From contig SHWT01000004.1 of NCBI GenBank assembly GCA_009693715.1, forward strand, positions 1-46,327: DNA of 46,327 nt, read 5' to 3'. Origin of the DNA: Chitinophagaceae bacterium. Its GTDB lineage: Bacteria; Bacteroidota; Bacteroidia; Chitinophagales; Chitinophagaceae. The notes beneath the pieces are model-generated. The model was not told the origin of the DNA. It saw only the letters and a program-made list of their open reading frames with translations, and made no database searches. A program made the translations under genes and the position numbers. Every line of letters begins with the position of its first letter. Within the stretch, counting starts at the first letter, position 1. This document shows positions 28,429 through 37,811 of this stretch, piece after piece.

Positions 28429-29493
28429 CTAAGGTTTTAAGTCAGCGGGAATTTTAACAGTCCCATTTGCTGGGGCAATCATTTCTAAATTAGACAACCA
28501 CTCTGTTCCCATATTGGCGCGCGCTTGGCGATATACTTCATCTCTATAATATAATTTAAAATGATCCGACAAAGACTGGGATACATCAAATGCAAAAACT
28601 TCGCCAGCCCTTAGCCAGGATTCAGGAATATTATTTTTTTGATCTATCAAATGGGGTACATCATAATGAATGGCCCATTGTATCCAAGAAGTTTTGTTAA
28701 AATTGATATGCCCCCAAAAAATTGCATAGGATGCAGCAATCCACTCCATTTTTACTTCATGAATACATTTAATATAAATAGATTCTTTGTATTTATAGCC
28801 TTTCAATAAACTATGCGCGAAAGCACATTGGGGATAGGTATCAAAAACAAAAACCATCGCCATTGTAGTTTGTTGCCATTTTTTAAAATGTGAAAACTCT
28901 TTTAAAGTGGCAACAAAATTAGCTGGATTGATAAAACACATAAAATAATTTGAACCCTGCGTCAAATCTGATTTGGTTTCAGATAAGATAAGCCAATCGA
29001 ATACCGGTGGGACAACAGTAGGCAAAGCAGTATGTTGAAAATGCAACCCCTCTTTTTTATAGTGGCTATTAAAAGCAGCTTCCGCCCATTGGTTAATATA
29101 AAATACACCGGCCGACTTTTTTATGAGCTTATTGAATTTATGTTGTTGTCGGATTTTATTAAAAAGGGAGGCTGTTTTGTCAATGTTTGGATAAGTTAAA
29201 GGAATAAAATAATTCGGAAAAGATGTACTTCCTTTTAAAATGGCGCCAAAATGCACAACTATGGCATTGGTCACTTGACCAACCAATTGTTGCGCCTCCC
29301 TTGTTTTGATAATGGTGACATTGCTTTCGTTGGCTGTATATACCTCCTGAAAATGAGGTGGGATGTGGTCACCAACAATATAAAAATGCAATTGCGCCGA
29401 AGCATTGCCAGCAATAATGATATCAACTATTTTTTGATAAATTACCAATGCAGGAATGTCAAAATCAGATTCAGTAAGGATAAACAGGCGCAT
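28429..29493 (-). CDS. Uncharacterised protein, possibly glycosyltransferase (GT-B-like) fold
   Basis: 355 aa from ATG at 29493, MRLFILTESDFDIPALVIYQKIVDIII; C-terminal YAIFWGHINFNKTSWIQWAIHYDVPHLI resembles a GT-B donor region. Confidence 0.45.
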   Translation of the reverse strand: MRLFILTESDFDIPALVIYQKIVDIIIAGNASAQLHFYIVGDHIPPHFQEVYTANESNVTIIKTREAQQLVGQVTNAIVVHFGAILKGSTSFPNYFIPLTYPNIDKTASLFNKIRQQHKFNKLIKKSAGVFYINQWAEAAFNSHYKKEGLHFQHTALPTVVPPVFDWLILSETKSDLTQGSNYFMCFINPANFVATLKEFSHFKKWQQTTMAMVFVFDTYPQCAFAHSLLKGYKYKESIYIKCIHEVKMEWIAASYAIFWGHINFNKTSWIQWAIHYDVPHLIDQKNNIPESWLRAGEVFAFDVSQSLSDHFKLYYRDEVYRQARANMGTEWLSNLEMIAPANGTVKIPADLKP

Positions 29494-29496
29494 ATA

Positions 29497-29504
29497 CAAA
29501 AATA
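29497..29504 (-). promoter_or_regulatory. Candidate -7 box, 3 nt from ATG at 29493
   Basis: Minus strand TATTTTTG matches TAnnTTTG. Confidence 0.3.
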
Positions 29505-29566
29505 CAGATTACTTAACAATTTATCCACCAATCATTTATAAGGACGAGTTCAATTAAATAGAACCC

Positions 29567-29574
29567 TAACTTTG
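29567..29574 (+). promoter_or_regulatory. Candidate -7 box, 4 nt from MerR-family ATG
   Basis: TAACTTTG matches TAnnTTTG; ATG at 29579. Confidence 0.35.
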
Positions 29575-29578
29575 AACT

Positions 29579-30193
29579 ATGGCAAGAGATTTACAACAAT
29601 TGGACTTATTTGGAAATGAAAGGAGTAGCCCTGTTCCTATTGCTGCGCGTAAATCCATTAAATCAAATAAGCATGCAAACTCAGTTGTAAAGCAAGCCGT
29701 TGCTCCAGCCTATGCAGCTGCCATTTTAACGCAAGTAGCCGAAGATGACTTACCACTAGTATCAAGATCGGCGCAACATTTAAACACCACTAACACTATT
29801 CAAAAAAGGGGACGTAAATCATTTGCATCCATGGATGCAGAAATGGGTAAAGTAAACATCCCCTCGGCGGAAATATTGGAAAAAAAATTATACTATCCTA
29901 TTGGCGAAGTAGCCCATTGGTTTAATGTAAACACTTCCTTAATCCGATATTGGGAAAAAGAATTCAAACAAATTCAACCGCGCAAAACGCGTAAAGGGGA
30001 TCGCTTATTCCGCGTACAGGATATTGAATTATTAAAACAAATTTACTTCCTTCTTCGTGAAAAAAAATATTCCATTGATGGCGCAAAAACTTATTTAAAA
30101 AATAATAAGGAAAAGGCGGAAAAAAATATCGCTGTTTTAAACAGTTTAAAAAACTTAAAAAGTTTTTTAATGACGCTAAAAGAAAATTTATAA
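29579..30193 (+). CDS. MerR family transcriptional regulator
   Basis: KLYYPIGEVAHWFNVNTSLIRYWEKEFKQIQPRKTRKGDRLFRVQDIELLKQIYFLLREKKYSIDGAKTYL. Confidence 0.93.
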   Translation: MARDLQQLDLFGNERSSPVPIAARKSIKSNKHANSVVKQAVAPAYAAAILTQVAEDDLPLVSRSAQHLNTTNTIQKRGRKSFASMDAEMGKVNIPSAEILEKKLYYPIGEVAHWFNVNTSLIRYWEKEFKQIQPRKTRKGDRLFRVQDIELLKQIYFLLREKKYSIDGAKTYLKNNKEKAEKNIAVLNSLKNLKSFLMTLKENL

Positions 30194-31255
30194 CTACCCT
30201 TTTTCGGAAAAATTAATTTGATGCGCATTGGCATATTCCACCGCTTTCAAATTTAAGGTTTCACGTAATTGCTGAAAAATATCGAAATCAGTATCCACTG
30301 AAATAAAACATTCAATGTGAATGGTATGAAATTGTTTACCCGCATCTGAAACAAAAACCGAACTGTTAATTATCACATTGTGTTTTGCGATTTCGGAACG
30401 CATATAGGATGCGAGATGCGTCAAAGCATCTGCAGAAGTGTGTACGCTTATTTGTAAATCCATTTCAATTTTACGCTCTGTTCTGCAGCTAATATTATCA
30501 ACAATGGTATCCACCATTTGTTTGTTAGGAACCGTAATATAGGTTTTGTCCTGTGTGCGAATTCGCGTACTTCTTAATCCAATTTTTTCAATGGTGCCAG
30601 TAAAATTATTTACTTTCACTAAGTCCCCCACCGAAAAGGGTTTGTCAAAAAATATGATGAAGGAGGCAATGATATTTTCCAAGCTCTCGCGCATAGATAA
30701 GGCCACAGCCGCACCCACGATACTTAAGCTGGTAACCAGATTGCCGATATTTTCATTGAATACATAGCGCAAAATTAACAACACGCCAATAATGTATATT
30801 ATGACTTTAAAAAAGTCACGAAAAAATAAAACCAACTGATCATCTGAAAGCGACTTGGTTAATTTTGATTTTTCTTCCAATATGATTGCCACAAATTCAA
30901 GTGTTCGAATAAACACCCTAATTAATAAAATAATGAAAACTAATTTAATAATAGACTCTATCGCCTGTTGCAAACTCACTTTAAATAAATGCACGTCCCA
31001 TAATACAGGAAATTTTAATTCATACAATGCAATAACTGCTACTAAAAAAAGTAAAAATTGTTCAATAGGCACTACCAAACGATGCACATGACTTTTGCGT
31101 AATTCAGAATGATTTTTTTTATCAACCCAGGTATAAATTAAGCTGGCAAAAAAACGGGAGATAAATCTTTTGAAAATAAAAGTGGCTAATAAAATAGCCA
31201 AAATATAAAAATAGCTGCGAATTGGATTGCTCAATAATTCTTGGTCTAGTTGCAT
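30194..31255 (-). CDS. Small-conductance mechanosensitive channel (MscS family)
   Basis: VTSLSIVGAAVALSMRESLENIIASFIIFFDKPFSVGDLVKVNNFTGTIEKIGLRSTRIRTQDKTYITVPNK; MQLDQELL at 31255 is the likely start. Confidence 0.93.
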   Translation of the reverse strand: MQLDQELLSNPIRSYFYILAILLATFIFKRFISRFFASLIYTWVDKKNHSELRKSHVHRLVVPIEQFLLFLVAVIALYELKFPVLWDVHLFKVSLQQAIESIIKLVFIILLIRVFIRTLEFVAIILEEKSKLTKSLSDDQLVLFFRDFFKVIIYIIGVLLILRYVFNENIGNLVTSLSIVGAAVALSMRESLENIIASFIIFFDKPFSVGDLVKVNNFTGTIEKIGLRSTRIRTQDKTYITVPNKQMVDTIVDNISCRTERKIEMDLQISVHTSADALTHLASYMRSEIAKHNVIINSSVFVSDAGKQFHTIHIECFISVDTDFDIFQQLRETLNLKAVEYANAHQINFSEKG

Positions 31256-31268
31256 AACATTGAATTTA

Positions 31269-32030
31269 TTATAATTTTTTCCACTCCAACAATTGCATCG
31301 TAGTTCCGTCAAAAACACCATAAGTGTAAAGGCGAATCCAATCCCCTAAATTAATATATCTTGTTGTTTCATTTATTTTAAAATCAATCGCATAATGTCG
31401 ATGTCCAAAAATAAAATAATCCACATCCATCTCCTTTGCTTTTTGTTTGGTATAAATAATTAACCATTCCTTATCCTCCCCCAAAAACTGCTCGTCACTG
31501 CCTCCGGTTTTAGCCCTACTCTTCCCACTAAAATAGTTGGCTAATTGAATACCCATATCAGGATGCAACCAACCAAACAGCCATTGACAAACCGGATTGG
31601 TAAATATTTTTTTAATGAATTTATATCCTTGATCGCCTGGGCCCAAACCATCCCCATGCCCTATAAAAAATTTCTTTCCAGCAAATTCAAATCGCTTGGG
31701 TTCAAAATATACATTAGCATTTAGCTCCTGTGTCAAATAATCACGCATCCATAAATCATGATTACCTGTAAAAATATGTAATGGAATTCCTGCGTCGCTC
31801 ATCTCGGCCAAGCAACCTAATAACCGAACAAAGCCCTTGGGTACCACTGTTTTGTATTCAAACCAAAAATCAAAAATATCACCGACAATAAAAATGGCTG
31901 CAGCATCTGTTTTGGCCTGTTTAAAAAATTGTACCAACTGCTGCTCTCTTTCACGGCTAGCGATTGCATTCGGTGCTCCCAAATGGAAATCAGAAAGGAA
32001 ATATATTTTTTTACCCTGTGCTAATTCCAT
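31269..32030 (-). CDS. lpxH: UDP-2,3-diacylglucosamine diphosphatase (LpxH-like metallophosphatase)
   Basis: YFLSDFHLGAP, FIVGDIFDFWFEY, HIFTGNHDLWMRDYL, FIGHGDGLGPGD, FGHRHYAIDF. Confidence 0.92.
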   Translation of the reverse strand: MELAQGKKIYFLSDFHLGAPNAIASREREQQLVQFFKQAKTDAAAIFIVGDIFDFWFEYKTVVPKGFVRLLGCLAEMSDAGIPLHIFTGNHDLWMRDYLTQELNANVYFEPKRFEFAGKKFFIGHGDGLGPGDQGYKFIKKIFTNPVCQWLFGWLHPDMGIQLANYFSGKSRAKTGGSDEQFLGEDKEWLIIYTKQKAKEMDVDYFIFGHRHYAIDFKINETTRYINLGDWIRLYTYGVFDGTTMQLLEWKKL

Positions 32031-32071
32031 GTAAATGGGCTTTAAAAACCAATTTTTATAATACGCATTGC

Positions 32072-32713
32072 CTAATCCATTAATTTATCAACCAAAAAAC
32101 AATACACTTCTTTTGGACCATGCACCCCCACTACCAAGGTTTTTTCAATATCTGCTGTACGACTAGGCCCTGTGGCATAACTAATCATACTCGGGATTAC
32201 ATCTGCTTCCTTTTTGAACTGCGCCAAACTATCTGAGACATCAAATAACAATTGATGCGTGTAAGCAATACAAATATGAATAGGCGCATACACACTGGTG
32301 GTTCGCCCACTTAATTGCTGGCTACTCAATACAATCGTTCCAGTTCTAGCAATTAAATGATCGCATAAAGTAATAGCAGCATCGCATCCAGCCAAATCAT
32401 CTGTATTCACGGGATCAAAATGGTATTCCTTCATATCATCTAACCAACCTGCCTCAATAGAATAAATTTTTTCCCAATTATTGGCTTTTATTAACCCACT
32501 CAATTGATTGACTAATTCAGCTTCATCGGCACAGTAAACAAACTTACCTAATAACTCCGTAAATTTTTGCGCAAATTCAATTGTCAATTCCTGATCCGTC
32601 GGATAAAATATAGGCGTTTCCGCCACTTGATCCGGAAAAGGTACAGGCACAGGATCCTTGAGGGCCTGTTTAATTTTTTGTAATATTTTACTTCTTGCGC
32701 CTTGTGATTCCAT
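32072..32713 (-). CDS. LUD domain-containing protein (LutC/YkgG family)
   Basis: CDAAITLCDHLIARTGTIVLSSQQLSGRTTSVYAPIHICIA; SYATGPSRTADIEKTLVVGVHGPKEVYCFLVD. Confidence 0.92.
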   Translation of the reverse strand: MESQGARSKILQKIKQALKDPVPVPFPDQVAETPIFYPTDQELTIEFAQKFTELLGKFVYCADEAELVNQLSGLIKANNWEKIYSIEAGWLDDMKEYHFDPVNTDDLAGCDAAITLCDHLIARTGTIVLSSQQLSGRTTSVYAPIHICIAYTHQLLFDVSDSLAQFKKEADVIPSMISYATGPSRTADIEKTLVVGVHGPKEVYCFLVDKLMD

Positions 32714-32729
32714 TACTCATTTTTTATAC

Positions 32730-34898
32730 TTAAGCCGCACTTGGTTTTTCAGTGTCATCAGCTTCAATAGTTTGTTCAGTAGATGAAACGCTAGCCGGCT
32801 CAGGACTTGCAACGATAGCTTGTTCAAAACTTGCAACGCTAGCCTGTTCTGGAGTAGCGGCAATCACTTGTTCGGTCGAAGCTGCATCAGCCACCGTAGT
32901 TTCCTCGGTAGTGATTTTATTCTTACCTTCTTCTACATCAAAAGTCACCACTTTTTCTTCCTCAAATGGACGGTTTCCAATTAAAGCTTCCACATCACTT
33001 TTATGTAATACCTCTTTGTCTAATAATTCTTTTGCTAATTTTTCTACTTCCGCTTTTTTAGTGGTTAGCAATCCTAAGGTTCTTTGATAAGCAGCATCAA
33101 TCATCTTGCGCACTTCCTCATCAATAATTTTTCCAGTTTCTTCGCTAAAAGGTTTTTGGAAAGTATTTTCTTGAGAAGGATCGTAAAAACTGACGTTACC
33201 AATTTTATCATTCATCCCATAAGTAGTCACCATCGAATAAGCCATCTTGGTGATTTGTTGTAAATCATTAGATGCCCCAGTGGATATGCGACCAAAGAAA
33301 ATTTGTTCTGCAGCACGCCCACCTAAAGTCATACACATTTGATCCGTTAATTGCTCAATCGTATACAAGTATTGCTCCTTGGGTGTGTATTGCGCATAAC
33401 CTAATGCAGCAGTACCACGAGGCACAATCGTTACTTTTAATAATGGATAGGCATGCTCTAAAAACCAACCACAAATTGCATGACCAGCTTCATGATAAGC
33501 AATGACTTCTTTTTCTTCCTTAGAAATAATTTTATTCTTTTTCTCTAATCCACCAATCACTCTATCAATGGCGTCTTGAAAATCTTTCATCTCCACACCC
33601 GTCTTTCCTTTTCTTGCTGCAATCAATGCTGCTTCATTACAAACATTGGCAATGTCAGCACCCGCAAAACCTGGTGTTTGTTCCGCCAATTTATGCACGT
33701 CTAAATTTTCAGAAACTTTAATTGGACCTAAATGCACTTTAAATATTTCCTCACGGCCTTTAACATCAGGACGATCAATGGATATTTGACGATCAAAACG
33801 ACCTGGTCTTAGTAAAGCGCTATCCAATACATCAGGACGATTCGTCGCAGCTAAAATAATAATACCTGTATCTCCACCAAAGCCATCCATCTCCACTAAT
33901 AATTGGTTCAATGTATTTTCACGTTCGTCATTGCTCATCATGGCATTTTTACCACGTGCGCGACCAATCGCATCAATCTCATCAATGAAAATAATACAAG
34001 GTGCTTTTTCACGCGCTTGTTTAAACAAATCACGTACACGACTTGCACCCACACCCACAAACATCTCTACAAAATCAGATCCACTTAAGCTAAAAAATGG
34101 CACTTGCGCTTCACCCGCCATCGCTTTCGCCAATAAGGTTTTACCCGTACCTGGAGGACCGATTAATAATGCCCCCTTTGGAATTTTACCACCGAGTGCT
34201 GTATATTTTTTTGGTTGTTTTAGGAAGTCAACAATTTCCATCACTTCTTCCTTTGCTTCCTCTAATCCTGCAACATCTGCAAAAGTAATATTCACCTTCG
34301 TGCCGCCTTTTTCAAATAAAGTAGCCTTTGATTTTCCAACATTAAAAATACCGCCAGGGCCACCGCCACTTCCTCCGCCGCCGCCCATCTTACGCATCAA
34401 TACCACCCAAACCACAATAATTAAAACAAATGAAAAAATAGTATTTGCTATTGGACCAAACCACTCTCCTTCCTTCACTGTATTTTGAGGAATTTCAGTA
34501 ATTCCTTTTTGCTCATAAAATTTTTGTAAGCGTTCATTGAAACTATTCCAATCTGTAACACTAAACTCAAATAAAGGCACGCCCTTTACTTTGGCTTTGT
34601 CAATTTTTGTTTTTAATTTTTGAACATAAAAATCTTTTCCAATACTATCTGGTTTGATATATACACGAACCAACTCCTTATTTTGTACCAAATCGATACG
34701 CTCCACATCCCCATTAGAAAGCATTACTTGCTTAAACTCCTGTTCAGTCGTAAGACGAATTTCAGGTGCCATTTGAAAAAAACGCGCAGACAATAGAGAG
34801 ATCGCAATTAACCCGTAAATCCAATACAAATTGAACTTAGGTAACTTAGGACCATCACCCAATGGCGAACCTTTCTTTTTTTTATTATCAGGAATCAT
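32730..34898 (-). CDS. ftsH: ATP-dependent zinc metalloprotease FtsH
   Basis: [57 protein letters not shown] (HExxH). Confidence 0.97.
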   Translation of the reverse strand: MIPDNKKKKGSPLGDGPKLPKFNLYWIYGLIAISLLSARFFQMAPEIRLTTEQEFKQVMLSNGDVERIDLVQNKELVRVYIKPDSIGKDFYVQKLKTKIDKAKVKGVPLFEFSVTDWNSFNERLQKFYEQKGITEIPQNTVKEGEWFGPIANTIFSFVLIIVVWVVLMRKMGGGGGSGGGPGGIFNVGKSKATLFEKGGTKVNITFADVAGLEEAKEEVMEIVDFLKQPKKYTALGGKIPKGALLIGPPGTGKTLLAKAMAGEAQVPFFSLSGSDFVEMFVGVGASRVRDLFKQAREKAPCIIFIDEIDAIGRARGKNAMMSNDERENTLNQLLVEMDGFGGDTGIIILAATNRPDVLDSALLRPGRFDRQISIDRPDVKGREEIFKVHLGPIKVSENLDVHKLAEQTPGFAGADIANVCNEAALIAARKGKTGVEMKDFQDAIDRVIGGLEKKNKIISKEEKEVIAYHEAGHAICGWFLEHAYPLLKVTIVPRGTAALGYAQYTPKEQYLYTIEQLTDQMCMTLGGRAAEQIFFGRISTGASNDLQQITKMAYSMVTTYGMNDKIGNVSFYDPSQENTFQKPFSEETGKIIDEEVRKMIDAAYQRTLGLLTTKKAEVEKLAKELLDKEVLHKSDVEALIGNRPFEEEKVVTFDVEEGKNKITTEETTVADAASTEQVIAATPEQASVASFEQAIVASPEPASVSSTEQTIEADDTEKPSAA
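32757..32876 (-). repeat. Five imperfect 24-nt/8-aa repeats in FtsH C-terminal tail
   Basis: [40 protein letters not shown] (aa 675-714). Confidence 0.75.
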
Positions 34899-34998
34899 AA
34901 TCGATATTTATTTTTTCGAATGCCCCTAATGAAATCGCTTTAATTTCAACAGGAGCAAATGTTTGTTTTTATAATAACAATGCTTTTATTAAAATAGT

Positions 34999-35403
34999 TT
35001 ACAAGTCATGCATTTTTGTATCCGCGTCACTCCACATTTCCTCTAACCGATAAAAATTTCTGGACTCGGGATGCATAATATGAACAACGATATTAATGTA
35101 GTCAATAAGTAACCATTGCGCAGCGGTTTTGCCCTCACTTTTGTATGCCCATTCGGAACAATTTGTTTTCACTTCATATTCCACATTATCAGCAATTGCT
35201 TTTAATTGTGTGGTATTGTTTGCTTCACAAATGATAAAAAAATCGGTCGTTGCTTCATGAATTTTTCTTAAATCCATGCTAATGATATTTTCGCCTTTTT
35301 TATCCTCAATGGCTTTAATAATGGTTTTGAATATTTTAGCGTTGCGCGTAATTTGAGGTGTCGACGATTTTGGTCGATTTTTTAATGCCGTAAGATGTTC
35401 CAA
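34999..35403 (-). CDS. rsfS: Ribosome silencing factor RsfS
   Basis: IIKAIEDKKGENIISMDLRKIHEATTDFFIICEANNTTQLKAIADNVE...WLLIDYINIVVHIMHPESRNFYRLEEMW. Confidence 0.95.
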   Translation of the reverse strand: MEHLTALKNRPKSSTPQITRNAKIFKTIIKAIEDKKGENIISMDLRKIHEATTDFFIICEANNTTQLKAIADNVEYEVKTNCSEWAYKSEGKTAAQWLLIDYINIVVHIMHPESRNFYRLEEMWSDADTKMHDL

Positions 35404-35496
35404 TGATGCTTTTTATTTATTTGTTATTGCTTTATTAGTCTAAAGATTAATAAATTAAATATTATTCTATGCTAACTTTACAAAAATAGCAATTCT

Positions 35497-36147
35497 TTGT
35501 CACCTGCCACACCAATTATCACATTAGGGGAGCCGCTTATTGAACTGTTTGAAATAGATAGTACCAATATGTATGCCATGGAGCAGATTCATGCCCAAAA
35601 GGCCTTATCTGGCAGTGTGTACCAGACTGATTTTCAAACGAATGGGAAGGGGCAACATGGCCGAATTTGGGAGAGTCAGCGGGGCGAAAACCTACTTTGC
35701 ACCTATATTTTGGAGTTAAATACCCTAAAACAGGGTAAAAATTGGGTCCCAAGCAAGCAGTTGGGTTTCTCGGCAGCCGTGGCCCTGGGGGCGCAGGCTT
35801 TTTTTATGGAATTTGCTGGGGAGGAGACCAAAATCAAAAAACCCAATGATATCTATTGGCGTGACAGAAAGGCAGGGGGCATATTGATTGAAAACATGGT
35901 GCGCGGAACCCATTGGACTTGGACCGTCATTGGGATTGGATTGAATATCAACCAGACCCATTTTTCAAATGAGGCCGGGAATCCAGTTTCCTTAAAACAA
36001 ATTACTGGCAAGGATTGGGATGTAAAAACAATGCAAAAAAAATTAGCGGCGTCATTAAGCGCATCGTTAAATTTATGGTTAACCGAAGGAGAAGCGTTGA
36101 CTTTGCAAAAAATGGAATTACAATTAATTAAAATAATTAGCGAATAA
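35497..36147 (+). CDS. birA: Biotin-[acetyl-CoA-carboxylase] ligase
   Basis: EIDSTNMYAM, QTDFQTNGKGQHGRIWESQRGENLLCTYIL, IKKPNDIYWRDRKAGGILIE; likely TTG start. Confidence 0.92.
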   Translation: MSPATPIITLGEPLIELFEIDSTNMYAMEQIHAQKALSGSVYQTDFQTNGKGQHGRIWESQRGENLLCTYILELNTLKQGKNWVPSKQLGFSAAVALGAQAFFMEFAGEETKIKKPNDIYWRDRKAGGILIENMVRGTHWTWTVIGIGLNINQTHFSNEAGNPVSLKQITGKDWDVKTMQKKLAASLSASLNLWLTEGEALTLQKMELQLIKIISE

Positions 36148-36158
36148 AGAAAAATACA

Positions 36159-37214
36159 ATGGAATATAAATTAACACAATATTCAAAAGGCGGCGGATGT
36201 GGTTGTAAAATTTCACCAGCCATACTTTCTGAAATTTTAGCTGCGCACAATGTTGGTACTAAAAGTAATGTACCTCAATTGTTAGTGGGGAATGATAGTA
36301 GAGATGATGCTGCGGTTTATCAAATAGATGAAAAAACGGCGGTGATAAGTACCACCGATTTTTTTATGCCGATTGTAGATGATGCATTTTCTTTTGGACA
36401 AATTGCAGCAGCCAATGCTATTAGTGATGTGTATGCCATGGGCGGGAAACCTATATTTGCTTTGGCAGTATTGGGTTGGCCACTCGCTTCACTACCTGCA
36501 AGTGAAGCAGCTAAGGTAATGGAAGGTGCGCGCAAAACCTGTGCTGAAGCGGGTATTGTTATTGCAGGCGGACATAGTATTGATAGTCAAGATCCCATTT
36601 TTGGTTTGGTGGTAAATGGAATTATAGCAATTGAAAATTTAAAAAGAAACGATACTGCGCAGCAAGGTGATGTATTAATATTGACCAAACCATTAGGGGT
36701 GGGTATCATGGCAACTGCACAAAAAAGAGGATTATTAACTGAAGAAGATTTAAAATTTTTAGTTAAACAATTAACTACCATTAACAAAGCCGGAGAAGCA
36801 TTGGGAAAAAGAAAAGACGTGCATGCGATGACCGATGTAACCGGTTTTGGATTATTAGGACATTTAACAGAGATGATGGAAGGAAGTAATTTATCAGCCA
36901 CCCTACATTACAATAAAATTCCGATCATTCCAGCAGTAAGAACTTATATCGCACAAAAAACAATCCCAGGAGCCACCGCGCGTAATTGGAGCTCCTGCAG
37001 TGCAGGTGTGGTTTTTGAGGCAGGCATTGACGAGGAAGAAGCGACCAAATTATTACCCGATCCACAAACCAATGGCGGCTTATTAATCGCAATAGCACCC
37101 CATGCATTACAGGAAGTACAAACTATTTTAAAGGATTTAGGCATTCAATATACCGAGCCTATTGGCAGCTGCAGTGCTGCGATGGAAAAAAGAATTTATA
37201 TCAATAAGGACTAG
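36159..37214 (+). CDS. selD: Selenide, water dikinase (Cys-type)
   Basis: YSKGGGCGCKISPAIL, DDAAVYQIDEKTAVISTTDFFMPIVDDAFSFGQIAAANAISDVYAMGG, DVTGFGLLGHL. Confidence 0.95.
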   Translation: MEYKLTQYSKGGGCGCKISPAILSEILAAHNVGTKSNVPQLLVGNDSRDDAAVYQIDEKTAVISTTDFFMPIVDDAFSFGQIAAANAISDVYAMGGKPIFALAVLGWPLASLPASEAAKVMEGARKTCAEAGIVIAGGHSIDSQDPIFGLVVNGIIAIENLKRNDTAQQGDVLILTKPLGVGIMATAQKRGLLTEEDLKFLVKQLTTINKAGEALGKRKDVHAMTDVTGFGLLGHLTEMMEGSNLSATLHYNKIPIIPAVRTYIAQKTIPGATARNWSSCSAGVVFEAGIDEEEATKLLPDPQTNGGLLIAIAPHALQEVQTILKDLGIQYTEPIGSCSAAMEKRIYINKD

Positions 37215-37319
37215 GAATAAAGGAAGGATAGTATGGTACCTAAAAATAGTTGACCAATCATATATGATTACGCGGGGAAATAAAATCAGACTTTTGAGTG
37301 CCTATTATATTGCTGCGAA

Positions 37320-37763
37320 TTATTCAAAAATTAAATGTCCTTTATTTTTGATTTGATCAGGGGTGAGTTCGGCAACCATTTGAACGCCTTTGATGCCGCG
37401 AACTGTTTGTAAAATATCATTTACTTTTTCATCCTCGATCCACTCCCCTCTTATCCACCAAATAAAATCCATGTGTTTGAGCTCGGGCAATAAATATTCC
37501 CCATCAAATTGGTTGTGGTAAACAAAATGCTGAATGGAAGTAGTGGGTTCAGTTCCTTCATACATGGAAAAATAGTAGGTTCTGTTTTTTCTTTTTAAAG
37601 CAATTTCATGATCAGGATTAAACCTGAATTCAAAACCCATGTATTGATTTAATAAAATACAGAATTGATAATTTTTGATAGGCGCAGAAATACCTAAGAT
37701 GCGAGAACCCTCGAAATCATTTTCGTTAATTGCGTCCTGATCTAAAATTAATTTACCGCTCAC
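37320..37763 (-). CDS. IPExxxVDY family protein
   Basis: 147 aa; RILGISAPIKNYQFCILLNQYMGFEF...YFSMYEG...LLPELKHMDFIWWIRGE...LTPDQIKNKGHLIFE; GTG start. Confidence 0.75.
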   Translation of the reverse strand: MSGKLILDQDAINENDFEGSRILGISAPIKNYQFCILLNQYMGFEFRFNPDHEIALKRKNRTYYFSMYEGTEPTTSIQHFVYHNQFDGEYLLPELKHMDFIWWIRGEWIEDEKVNDILQTVRGIKGVQMVAELTPDQIKNKGHLIFE

Positions 37764-37811
37764 TTTATAAATTTATATAACTATCGGCTAATAGCAAGGC
37801 CATCGGCTGTG

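Noticed and set aside
33931-34488. 185-aa plus-strand ORF antisense to ftsH
   Set aside because: Lies fully inside the unmistakable ftsH gene; Ser/Pro-rich low-complexity translation with no recognisable domain, a typical shadow ORF.
35537-35961. Minus-strand ORFs (71 and 78 aa) over birA
   Set aside because: Antisense to birA, without recognisable domains.
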